Assembly: GCA_020736575.1 (NCBI GenBank)
Contig: JAGPYM010000001.1
Span: 868,001 to 932,000 of the forward strand
Length of the DNA stretch: 64,000 nt
Reading direction: 5' to 3'
Source of the DNA: Thelonectria olida
Lineage: Eukaryota; Ascomycota; Sordariomycetes; Hypocreales; Nectriaceae
Below, one piece after another: positions 45,201-56,500 of this stretch. Under the pieces are notes generated by a model. The model did not search any database. It had not been told where the DNA came from and was given only the letters and a program-made list of their open reading frames with translations. The first letter of the stretch is position 1. Each line of letters opens with the position of its first letter. Position numbers and translations under genes: made by a program.

Positions 45201-47877
45201 GGCTCCTGGGCAATTATCACTCAGGTCGCAGCGTGGTGTTGGCAGATGAAATGGGCCTGGGCAAGACTGTTCAAGTCGTCAGTCTAGTCACTTCGTTGGT
45301 CCAGGATAAGCCAAAGGTAGGCAAGCATCGTCGATGTCGCTTTGAATCATGCTAAATTTGCCATAGTGCTGGCCGTTCCTTGTTGCCGTCCCTAATGCTA
45401 CTTGTCCCAACTGGCGCCGCGAATTCAAGCAGTGGGCGCCGAGCTTGCGAGTGGTGACCTACCATGGTGGCAAAGAGCCGCAAGAGCTTGCATACAAGCA
45501 CGAGTTATTTCCAAACGACTCCAAGGACATGAAGGCACATGTGGTCATCATGTCCTACGACTCGGCCGCAGATCCTCGGACGAAAGTCCTCTTCAAATCT
45601 GTCAACTGGGCAGGCCTCGTCGTTGATGAGGGCCAACGTTTGAAGAACGACCAAAACCTTCTCTATGTGGCCCTACAGTCTATGAAAATTCCTTTCAGGC
45701 TCCTTCTCACAGGAACGCCGCTACAGAACAATAAACGAGAGCTTTTCAATCTCATCCAGTTCATCGACTCGAGTCAGAAGGCTGAGCGTCTCGACGAGGA
45801 GTTCAGAGAGCTGAACAAGGAAACTCTTCCCAAGCTTCATGAGAAGATTCGCCCCTACTTCCTTCGACGAACCAAGGCTGGTGTCCTCAAATTCCTTCCC
45901 CCAATGTCTCAGATCATTCTTCCCGTGACCATGACCGTCATTCAAGAGAAGCTCTCCAAGAGCATCATGGCCAAAAACCCCGAACTTATCAAGGCCATCT
46001 TCGCGAACAGCAAAATGAACAAAAAGGAGCGTGGAAGTCTCAACAACATCTTGATGCAGTTGAGAAAGTGCCTTTGCCACCCTTTCATGTACTCAGAGGC
46101 CATCGAGGAGAAGCATCATGATGAGACTGTCCTTCATCGGAATCTCGTCGAGGCGTCTGCCAAACTTCTGCTGCTAGAGCAGATGCTTCCTAAGCTCAAG
46201 GAGAGAGGGCACCGAGTCCTCATTTTCAGTCAGTTCTTGCAGCAGCTAGACATCATTGAGGACTTCTTGACCGGCATGGACTATGAGTTTCGCCGGCTGG
46301 ATGGAACAATCAGCAGCTTAGAGAAGCAGCGGCGCATTGACGACTTCAATGCACCAGGCTCGTCCCTATTTGCATTTCTGCTCTCAACAAGGGCTGGCGG
46401 TGTTGGCATCAACCTTGCAACAGCTGACACCGTCATCATCCTCGACCCCGACTTCAACCCCCACCAGGATATCCAAGCACTATCTCGCGCTCACCGCATT
46501 GGACAGAAGAAGAAGGTTCTTTGCTTCCAAATCGTGACCAAAGACTCAGTGGAGGAAAGAATCATGCAGGTTGGCCGCAAAAAGATGGCTCTTGATCATG
46601 CTCTAATTGAGAGCATGGATGATGATGAACTTGCTGGTGACGACTTGGAGTCTATCCTCAAACACGGTGCCCAGGCCTTATTTGACGAAAATTACGAGAA
46701 GAAGGCGATTCACTACGATTCAGCTGCAATTGACAATCTTCTAGATCGGACGCAGACAGAGGAACCAGAGTCGGCAGAAGCTGGGACCAGTGAGAACCAG
46801 TACGCTTACGCTCGAGTCTGGTCCAACGATCAGTCTGGGTTCGAAGATGCTGTTGCGCCTGAAGATGCAGTTGAGCCAACCCCAGCTAACTTGAGCGTCT
46901 GGGACCGCATCTTGGCGGAGCGAGAAGAAGAGGCACGCAGGGAGGCAGAGGCGAACCGAGAGGTGCTCGGGCGAGGCGGCAGACGGCGAGGGGTAAGCAC
47001 CGTCGCTCTGCATGTTTGTACGCAGCTAACCCGTCGTCTAGGCGGTCAACTACAAAGTCAACGACACATACTCGGCACCTATCCCCGGAGAGGCAGAGGC
47101 AGAATCATCCGATTCATCAGATGACTTTGCCGGCGGCGCACAAGAGTCTGCGGACGAATCCGACGATAACGGCCCAGACTCAGCAAAAGGTAAACGCCAG
47201 AAACATTCTCTTAGTCAACGCAAGACTCCAACTTCAACTCCTACTCCAACCCCGATCAAGAAGTCAGTGAAGAAGAACAGCAATATTAACAGCCGCACTC
47301 CGCAGAAGCAGGCAGCAAAGACCTCGAAACGAACGGCCAAGCCACAAAATCCAACGCCACGAAAGCGCGGAACGCCGTCAAACGCGACATGCTCAAATTC
47401 CAAGCCCAAAACCCCCATCCCCAAGCCCAAGTCGGCGAAACGCCAGCAACTATCAACACCAACTCGCAACCTCCAGAAGGCAGGACCCAAAAAGTCGCCC
47501 GCCGTCCAAAAGAGCGGCCAAAGGAAACCCCGTTCCTCGCCTACAGAGGCCCCCTCGCAAACGATGCCAACGGACGTCACCCCGGGGCCCAAGTCGGAGG
47601 TCCCCGGGTCAATGACAAGTCAGCTTTAACACGACACATAAAGCATGTTTATCGTTTTCAGACGCCTATGACTATAGGGCAACCTCCCCAACAACCATAC
47701 CTACCGCAGACTCTCTCCAATGACATGATTGACTTTAGCAGACTGCCTCTGGCATCCGAAGCCGACGTGCGGTTAGCCTTGGACCGTGTGCGACACTCGG
47801 GCTCAAACACGAAAACGATGGAGCTTCAAAGAGCCGTGTTGCTCACCAAGCTGCAACAATTACAATCCAGTGGATAG
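42272..47877 (+). CDS. CHD-type chromatin remodeling ATPase (Mit1-like)
   Basis: Best model: 42272..42694, 43127..45316, 45367..46992, 47042..47599, 47662..47877; about 1670 aa. In fission yeast Mit1 works with SHREC to silence heterochromatin, and this is the likely role here. Domains in order: acidic N-terminus; a 37-residue duplicated Ser/Arg unit; PHD and further Cys/His-rich zinc region (about 445-610: CHSCGGSRQRGQLIHC, CRYCIGLY, CATCHRGWH); tandem chromodomains (about 645-690 and 731-785); SNF2 ATPase with DEMGLGKT (about 847), DEGQ (about 958), LLTGTPLQNN; helicase C with STRAGGVGINLA and RAHRIGQ (about 1246). A Lys/Pro-rich region follows. The last intron is uncertain: its donor would be GTCCCC, and without it the frame stops at 47629. 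The start is the first in-frame ATG. Confidence 0.87.
43322..43543 (+). repeat. 111-bp in-frame tandem duplication in the CHD remodeler
   Basis: Two head-to-tail 111-bp units (43322-43432 and 43433-43543) encode DQLSxxQRTxxRSLRxRQxTRQSS and then a phosphorylatable SDDEDLD-type acidic end. A third, degenerate copy (STRTLRTRTTKQLSL) follows. Confidence 0.9.
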
Positions 47878-48577
47878 GGCGGGTCGCGACGGAGGCGATT
47901 TACTTGATTTCAGCAACATATCACTTCGGTAATTCTTTGGAGGAAAACATGGATGCAGACGGGAGAGTGCTTTAGCTTTCCGACGGGGAGACGGGAAACA
48001 GCAAAGCAAAGCATAGCAAAGGAAGTTGGACGATATGGATTCAGGGCACTTGCGGGAAGTGAGTGGCAGGGACAGGGGACGGGGACATGATACCTAGCTG
48101 AGTACCTATGTTGAAGGAACAAAACCATCACGCACACGCACGCCCTGATAGGGAGCCACACGAGCTCAACGAATCCCCTCTCGCCGTTGTCAAGCTCAAG
48201 TTACCCTGGTGAACCTCCGTCACGTGGGAGACACAAACGGCCGCTGCAGGTAACCGTAGTTGAGCACGTCGGGCCACGCACTGGCACACACGCGACCTGG
48301 AGAAGGCAAACGGCCGGGCCCCAGCCCGAAGCTGAAGCCCGAAATGTTGATAAAAAGGGCCTTTGCGGAAGTCCAGGGCCTTATGCCAGACCTAGACCTA
48401 CCGCACCTAAGCCCCCTTTGAATATTCATCCTTATTGGCCGTATCGGCTTTCGTCCTTCTCGCTAAACCTCTCTCCTCCTACATGCTACGTCCCGTCGGT
48501 GGGTGAACGGCGTATAGATATTACGCACCTTTGCTGCGCACTTCGCTCGTATCTCTCTTCTCATTTCGTCGCTTGCT
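47878..48577. other. Intergenic region
   Basis: 700 bp between two same-strand genes. The last 150 bp look like a leader (CT-rich). No further feature seen. Confidence 0.5.
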
Positions 48578-50045
48578 ATGGATCCCGTCCCTCGTCTTAT
48601 CACTTCTTCTGCTAACCCGTCCTCCTCGACGCCTTCGCCTCCGTCGCCTTCTCCCTCTCGACCTCGGTCCTTTGACGCCTCGTCCCTCGTCATGGACCAG
48701 CAAGCCCTCCAGACTGGCAACTTCCTTGCCCGAGGAAGCAGGCTGTGTGACCGAACCCTGCAGAGCAGCATTCAGACTCTGCAGGACCAGCAGGCGTATC
48801 GAGCAGCAGCCCCTCGCAGGGTCGTCGGCTCTCCCAACTGGCGCACCCAGTCCGCGGCAGACTTCAACAACTACCTGTCCACCAGCCAGCAGGGCAACAA
48901 CTACACGCTGGCCAGCCCGTCGACGGCCGTGGGGCCTGCTGCGTTCCCCAGGGTCGAAGTCGTTACTGAGCAGCGCCAGGGCCTGGAGGGCTACGCCTAT
49001 TGCCTCGACCGTGGCAATGGCCAGTACACTCGCCTCGTGCCCGCAGACATGCTGCCGCCGCTGAACGAGATTCCCGCTCGCCAGCCTAACCCCAACGGCA
49101 TGGTGATTCTGCCCGAGCTGCAGAAGGCTCCTCCTCAAGCAGTTGCTGAGATGAACAGGCCCGTCACTTTGAAGGTATGTTGTGTGGCGTTTGAACTTCC
49201 CCTCCCTCCCCTTCCCTTTCTCCCCTCGACACGAACAAAAGCCCATCAAGCTGAGTGCCTAGGCTTCCCTGAATACCACGGGGCAGACGCCTGATAGCCT
49301 CCAGGTAACAAAGCCGTCATCTTCGTCACTACGCAATCTCCGCTCTTACCTGCCTTCTTCCCCCTCTCCCGCAACCGATCTCGCAACTGACACACTATTC
49401 CAGAGACAAATCGACCGCATCGTTGCCACTACGCCCACCACTCCGAAGAGGACCAAGATCTACTGCGACAAGTGGGTTCACGAGGGCGTGTGCGCCTTCA
49501 CCCAGCAGGGTTGCAAGTACAAGCACGAGATGCCTTTTGACAAGGCCACCCAGCACTCCCTCGGTCTGTATCAGGGGCTGCCGCTCTGGTTCCGCAAGCA
49601 CCAGGCCGAGCTCCAGCGCCAGAAGGACATGGTGGACGAGGCCATGTCGCCCGGCAGCAGCCGCCGCTCGCCCACGCTCCTCGCCGAGAGACAGGGCAAG
49701 CAGGGCGGCTCTGCGGCGTGGCGCAAGACAAACGCGGCGGCCGTGCAGCAGAACCAGAAACTCCCTCCCGTCTCCCCTGCCATGGACCTCAGCAAGCGAA
49801 CTGGTATGTGGCCATTGACGGGACTTTGAGGAGCTTGTTGTTTACTAACAAAGCTTCTAGAAGCCCTTCGACCGCTCTCCATGACGGCCACCGGATCTCC
49901 TAGCCGAAACATCTGGGGTCCCATCGAGCCACCCCAGAAGAATGGTTCCAGCTCGGAGTCTTCCTCTCCCGGCGGTTCTGGGCGGGAGCCGTGGATGCTT
50001 CGCCAGCGACGCTCCAGTGGAAACGTCGCAGCTGAGGGTGTCTAA
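48578..50045 (+). CDS. CCCH-type zinc-finger protein
   Basis: Three exons (48578..49174, 49404..49803, 49861..50045) encode 393 aa. One zinc finger is visible at residues 220-240: C220-x8-C229-x6-C236-x3-H240 within KIYCDKWVHEGVCAF and GCKYKHEMPF. Such CCCH fingers usually bind RNA. The N-terminal 200 residues contain QQALQTGNFLARGSRLCDRT, a disordered middle and GLEGYAYCLDRGNGQYTRLVPADMLPPL, which may be a fungal-specific region. The segment after the finger (TQHSLGLYQGLPLWFRKHQAEL) is helical and the C-terminus is Ser/Pro-rich. The first intron is 229 nt, longer than most here. I recognise the finger but not a named orthologue; an RNA-regulatory role is inference. Confidence 0.85.
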
Positions 50046-51368
50046 AACAGGTCATGGTACGGAATCGGACGGTGGTCTTGGGGAAAATTGGGAAAGAATG
50101 GTAATCTTGCTGAAGAGCTCCCGAGCTGCTTGGTCTAGGTGTGGACTCTTTCAACATGATTACTATCTTGCTTTTTGGAACGGGTTATCTGTATTGGGAT
50201 TTGGGGGTAGATAAAACGACACAGTAGGGGCCTCGTGTATATTATAGACACAGCCCTGGGAATATCATAGTGTAGTAGTCCTTGCAGCTTATATCAAATT
50301 ACGAGGTTAGTCTGCATGAGGCTCAGCTTTGATCTCGATGTGACGGGCTGTTTTCTTGGTAACGATATCTCCCAGCGTGAGCCCTGCTTTCTCCCAGAGT
50401 TGGGCTCTCAAGTCTCAACGCTCAATGCCTTGCCCCTGACGGCTGGACATGATGTGAACACGCCCCCCAACAAGCTAGAGACGCTTCTCGATCAGTCCAC
50501 CCGCTCCCACGAGCCAACGGACGGACCACGATGGCTCACTTGAGCAATTCTCGTTTCGTCACTAGGGCCGGTTAGTGGTCGTTTCAGTTTTCTGTTTGCG
50601 CCGACAGGTCATTTGATGCTAGTGAGGCGATCCGGGTTGCACGGGCTGCACGTTCTTCTGAACAGGATTACCGAAGCAGAAAAGAGAGAGGTGGTGGGTT
50701 GCACAGAGGGAGCTGGCCCGCGGTTCGGTGGATGGCTTAAGCGAAGCAAACATGCAGATGGAGCCATTTGTTCTGTTTTATTCTGTTTGTACGGCGGTAA
50801 AGGAGAGTAGGAGGATCAGCGCATGCCGACGCTAGGTGCCGATCGCCAGGCTGCAGGAGCGATGATGAGTGTCTTTGGCGAGCTTTGGTTCTGGTTGTCT
50901 GGGGGCTTGCTGTGCTGTTGTCTGTTTAGCGATTCTCCTCTGAGCTCACGCCTGATCGACGTTGCTTATCGATCTCGGTCAGCTACGATAAGGCAGCGCG
51001 CGGCTCAACTGCGGCACTCGCCCAGGCGTCCACCCTCCACTAAGCTCATCCACCCCACACTGCCCGCCTCCACCAAGCTGCCTGCACACTCAGCTGCCGC
51101 ACCGTGACTTCGCCGGAACTAACCTACATCATTCGTACAAGTGCCAACCTATTGACTTTACCTTTTACTCGCGTCGAGTGTTTACTGCGTCTCAGAGCAG
51201 CTCCTTCGAAACCTCTCATATCCAGTCGATCATTCACATCGAGCACCACAACCGAGTCACTCAGCTATCCTGCTTCAACCTCCACTTTCCCCGCCCTCGC
51301 GGACCACCAAGCTACCACCACTACTCGACACGCTCGTGGATCCTCCCACGCGGAGAGGGCCTTTCGAG
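50046..51368. other. Intergenic region and leader of CSN3
   Basis: 1.3 kb. The last 300 bp are C/A/T-rich and read as the 5' leader of CSN3. No gene, RNA or repeat supported. Confidence 0.5.
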
Positions 51369-52951
51369 ATGGACTCCGTCTGGGCCGTTCTGAGCACCTT
51401 CTCGGCAGCTCCAGGCGGTTCTCAGTCCACCAAAGAATATGACTTGGCGATTAAGGATCATGTCCAGGCCATCAAGCAGCTTCTGTTCGCCAACCGCCAA
51501 GTCGTCACCACCAACTTTGCCGAGATTCTCGCCGTACGAACTTCCTTCCCTTGCTCTTCGCAATGGTTGGAAATGCTAACTCATTTTCAGAATCTCGACC
51601 CTGCGAATAACTCGATTGCCTTCCTCGCCATCCTTCTCATAACTTGGGACAACAATCCAACCGGCCCCGAACGAAGCACTCTACTCGACGAAACACTCCG
51701 CTTTCTTCTCAAATTCGATCCATCTCAGGTCAGATATACTGGACAGTCATTCCGCAAGCTTCTCGAGGATGTCGTGAGGGGACAAAGATTTTCGGTACGT
51801 GATAAATCCTGGAACGTCAACAGCGGAGGAGGTGCTAATATATTCTGTCGTAGCCCCTCGTCTCTGTGGAGGCTGTGACTACCGCCATGCTTCGGCTCGA
51901 CCCTAGCGGGTGCATGTTCACATCCACACACCTAATGTTGGCGAAACTAGCATACGAGACGTCCTGGATCGACCCAGCCCTACCCGTTCTTGACAGTGAT
52001 GTCCTGTTCTTTCCAGGCATGGTCGGCCAGAGAGAAGGAAAGCTGCTTTGCGACCCTAGCCTTACTCCGGTATCCTACGTTTCTGTCGACACTGGCTTAA
52101 CTGATTCCGTGAGGAGTTCAACAGTACTCGAGTATAACCTCGTGTCTGCTCTGTGTTACATGACCAAGAAGGATTGGACCAAGGCCCATCGAGCACTAGA
52201 AAGAGTCCTCTCACATCCCTCAAGAGACAAAGGCGTGTCCAAATTCATGGATGTAGCGCACAAGCAATGGGTCCTAGTTGGACTGTTGAAGGACGGAAAA
52301 GAGCCTACCCTACCCTCACACGTGGCTTCCGCGGCCAAGAGCAGTTTCGAGACGTTGGGGCTACCCTACAAAAACGTAGCCGGCCTATTCTCCATGCCCG
52401 ATGCTGCGCGATTGAAGGCCGAGGTGGAGGTAAATCGCCAAGTCTGGGAGGAGGACAACAACGTTCTTCTGATCAACGAGGTGCTCGCAGCGTATCAAAA
52501 GTGGCAAATCATCAACCTCCGGGATGTTTACACACAAGTGTCCATCTCCCAGCTACGGCAAATGACGGTGAGTGCCGAAACCGGAGAAGCCTTAAAGGAC
52601 GATGGGGAGATGGTGCAGCTTGTTCGCCAAATGATCGAATCCAATCTTCTCAAAGGGGTTCTTGATGAGGGCCAGAGTGGCGAGGACAGCTATCTCAAGT
52701 TCCTAGACGACAACGAATATCTGCCAGAAGCCGACTTGGCGCAACGGATTGCCCAGCACGCTCAGAGTATTGAGAGGCTTGGGAGGCTGTACAAAGCAGC
52801 GAATGACCGCCTTGGAAACAGCAAGGAATACGTCAAGCACCTTGTTAGAGAACAGAAGCGAGCCGAAAAGGACGTTAACGACCCTGGACTTGGCTTTGAT
52901 TCGCAGATCGAGGATGAAGATCTGATGACGGGGATTCTGGCGCATGGCTAG
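51369..52951 (+). CDS. CSN3: COP9 signalosome subunit 3
   Basis: Three exons (51369..51533, 51591..51794, 51854..52951) encode 488 aa. CSN3 is part of the COP9 signalosome that removes Nedd8 from cullins and so controls SCF ubiquitin ligases, light responses and development in fungi. Helical TPR-like repeats fill the N-terminal two thirds (LEYNLVSALCYMTKKDWTKAH, FMDVAHKQWVLVGLLKDG). The PCI domain follows (LLINEVLAAYQKWQIINLRD, VYTQVSISQLRQM, MVQLVRQMIESNLLKGVLDE), then a coiled C-terminus ending in DEDLMTGILAHG. The first intron is 57 nt, in frame and without a stop, but has a GTACGA donor, GCTAAC branch and TTTTCAG acceptor, so I treat it as an intron. Confidence 0.87.
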
Positions 52952-53530
52952 GAGCAGCACAGCAGTCATGGGAGCGGCCAGAGGCACCGCCAGAGATACA
53001 GCACAGCCGATAGAGAGCTTGACCATCGGCTTGCTCACTTTGGCTTGAAACGCCTTCTTGATACTTGAATGGGCGTGTATCAAAAGTAGAAAAGGTTTAC
53101 GGAGGGGGACTGGCTCGACGCCGTCCCTAACTTGTGAGAAATGAAGGCCTGGTACAGTACATTCCAAGCAAAGATCTAGATGACTGATGATGGAGGCTGC
53201 TGTCTCGTGATAAATACTTTAATTCATGCAGAAATAGAGACTGGCATGGATTCTCCTCGTGTCTACGTGTTTGGTCAGTGAACTGTAATGAATTGTTCTG
53301 TGGTGTCGGGCTAACGAGATAATGGACTTGAATGATGGCATCACGGCAACAACACGCGTCGACGGCTTTTTTTCTTTCCAACACGCCAATCTCAAATTTA
53401 AGGCAGGCCCTGTAATGGTTTAACGATTTTATAGAACTGCACACTCCCAATTGCGCCAACCAAAACGAACTATAGCCAAATCCCGCCCACTTATGCAACA
53501 ATCATCTCAGCCAGTCATCCACCCCCTTTC
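52952..53530. other. Convergent intergenic region
   Basis: 579 bp between CSN3 and the large PLC-like gene. No feature beyond 3' UTRs. Confidence 0.5.
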
Positions 53531-56500
53531 CTATTCCTTCTTCTTCTCCTTCTTCTTGTCTTCATCCTTCTTCTTCTTTTCTTCCTCCTTCTTATTGTCT
53601 TCCTCCTTCTTCTTTAACTCCTCCTCTTTCTTCTTTAACTCCTCTTCCTTCTTCTTTATCTCCCTCTCCTTCTTCTTCATCTCCTCCTCCTTCTTCTTCG
53701 TCTCATCCTCCTCCTCCTTCTTCTTCGTCTCATCCTCCTCCTCCTTCTTCTTCTCCTCTTCCTTCTCTTGCTTCTTCATCACATCATCATCGGGACGATC
53801 AAGGCCATCCAAGAGGTTACCGTCATGATCTACGCCCTTAATCTTCCCTCCCAGTTTGCCACACTTCCGAGCAACGTGACACTTGTTGATGGTCTTCACG
53901 AAACTGGTCAACGCGGTAGAATGGATGTTATCCATGGCGATCCAATTTGGATATGTCGAGTCCGTCATCTTCCTCCACATATCTCTCCAAAGGGCTGAGT
54001 ATGCAGGGAGAGCCATCTGGGTGATGCTGTGACTGGGGAAGGCTGTCTGCATAGCGTCCTGGGTGATGATCCAGTCAGCGTGGTGCATCTTCCAGTCCCT
54101 GTGCGGGCGCTCCGTGATCAGGTGCACCAGTTGGTCCTCGGCAAGGCGGTCGACCTTGTTCGTATCCGACCAACGATGGGTCGTGGGAAATCCCTCGCCA
54201 GTGACGAAGCCTTCCTTGGCGCCGGGGTAGTCGGGATGCTTGGCCCAGCTATCGGGGACGCGCACAATGGTCGCACTCTTGCCGTCGCCGATGAACTTGC
54301 GTAGGGGCCAACGGGTGATGTCCTCCTTCTCGGGCAGCTTGGTGAGCCTTGCGTGGTCCTTGAAGAGCTTGTACAGGCCAATGCGGTCTATCTCGTTGAA
54401 CGCTTGCCACCCGTACTCGATACGGCCGCTCTCTTCGGCGAGGTCGACAATGATGAGCTCGCCGGGGTAGTGCTTGTGGAAGTCGCCGATTGCCTTGGCA
54501 ATGTCTTCGATCTTCTCGCCGAACATGCCGTTCCACGCACCCAGAACCTTAGAGCCGTGGGCAGCGTGGTACGCGTGTTTGTACTTGTATGGGCGAATGT
54601 CGAGGACGCGGATACCGAACTTCTCAATCTGCTCGGCGGCCGTCTTGGTCTGGCAGAGTGTGTTGGCCTTTCTTCCGAGGCCAAAGGACTCGGCAGCCTT
54701 GGACATGCCGACGTGGTGAGAGCGAGGCATGACAATCTCTCGCAGGCTGAGGTGGCCGATATCTGGGAGGAGCTTCTGCATCCACTGGGGATGGATGCTA
54801 TTGCTGCTGAAGTCGCCCTCCTTGCCGGCCAGGATGAACTGCGAGCCACCGGGGTATTGGTGGTAGCCGAGATCCAGCTCGTCATGCTTGCCGTTCGTGT
54901 CGGTCTGCAACTCTTCGAGGAACTTGACCCAGACGTGGTGCTGCTTGCCCGGGCGCCGCTCGAGGCTGAAGGACGCAGGCCGCCTGGTACCTTGGAGGTG
55001 GTAGACGACCTCGCCAGCCGTGTCAGTGGATACGGTGCCGTGGCGACAATAGCTGATAATACGGAACGTCTGGCCGGGCTCGATGTACTCGGGCCAGTCG
55101 TCTTTCCAGTTGGGCAGCTGGTACGAGCTGATGTGGCCGCGCTTCCAGCGGTAGGGCGTGGCGTTGATGACATCAATAACAGTGGCCCAGTAGTCGATGT
55201 AAAGGTACTTGCCCGACTTGTCCTTGAGGCTGGTCCATACGTCGGCTGTGCGCTGAACCGACGCCAGGCCGTTGTCATTCTCTTCAAGGTAGATCATCTC
55301 CGCGGGGTCCACGAGCTCCAGGGCTTGCTTGTACACATCCTCTACAGACTTTGGTGTGGCGCCCTTGAGGCCCGTGACAGGTTCTTCGTTCAGACTCGCT
55401 GGCGTCAGGCTGCGACGGTGGAGGTGGGCGGCGTCGGACGAAGAAGTATTTTGAACCACAGGCCGTCTGACGGTGCTGGATTCATTACGGTCCCTGATCA
55501 TGGGGAAGGGGACGGTGTAGCCATAGGTCTTGTTTGCGGGCTCGTAGAGGTGGCCGCTGTGATTCAGCGCGGCACGCGCCCCAAGATGCTCGGAACCGGT
55601 TGAGTCCTGAAGCTCATCGGTTTCCATGATGCGAGTCATGGAGTTGGTCCGGGGGATGTTTTTCGTGTTGGACCTGTCCCTGATTCCGTAGGGGGCTTTG
55701 GGAACAGAGGCCTGGTTATCAAAGTCCATGGAATCCCAAGACTCTTCAGGCCCATCGACGACAGATCTCTCAATACCAACGCCGGCCATGCGAAGAGCTT
55801 TGTGAGCGACCTTGTTGATCTCCTCGGGTACAGTGACGGGAGGTCGGCCAACGCGAGTGCCACCGATGTGGAAGGCCGAGTTAGTCGACTTTGCGGTCTC
55901 TTCAGAACCATCAGGGGCCTGAGACTCCGCAGGCACGGCAACAGGAGGTCGGCCAACGCGAGTGCCACCAATATGGAAGACCGAGTGGTCATCAGAACCC
56001 TCAGAAGGAACCTGAGACTCTTCAGGCATAGTGGCAGGAGGTCGACCGACACGAGTGCCACCAATATGGAAGGCCGAGTGGCCATCAGAACCATCAGGAG
56101 GAATCTGAGACTCTTCAGGCATAGTGGCAGGAGGTCGACCGACACGAGTGCCGGGGATGAGGAAAGCCGAGTTAGTGGCTTTATCAGTCTCCTCTGAGCC
56201 GTCAGAGCCATGCGACTCTACAGGCACAGTGACAGGAGGCTGATCAACAAGAGCACTGCCGAAGAGGAGGGCCGAGTGACCGGGTCTCTCCTTTCCACCA
56301 TGACCACCAGAGACCTTTCTTCTCCTGGAGATGATGGAGTGAGGTGGCCCGATCTCTACAGTGGCCGCGGGAAAGCTGAGAAACTCCCGGTTGTTGGCGC
56401 TGTCAAAGCACAGAAGACGGCGTCCAGGCTCGGGCTCGCCACGCTCATGAAGGTGAGACTGGTGGAAGACGAGGTCGGCGTAGGGAGCGTCGCCCAGCAC

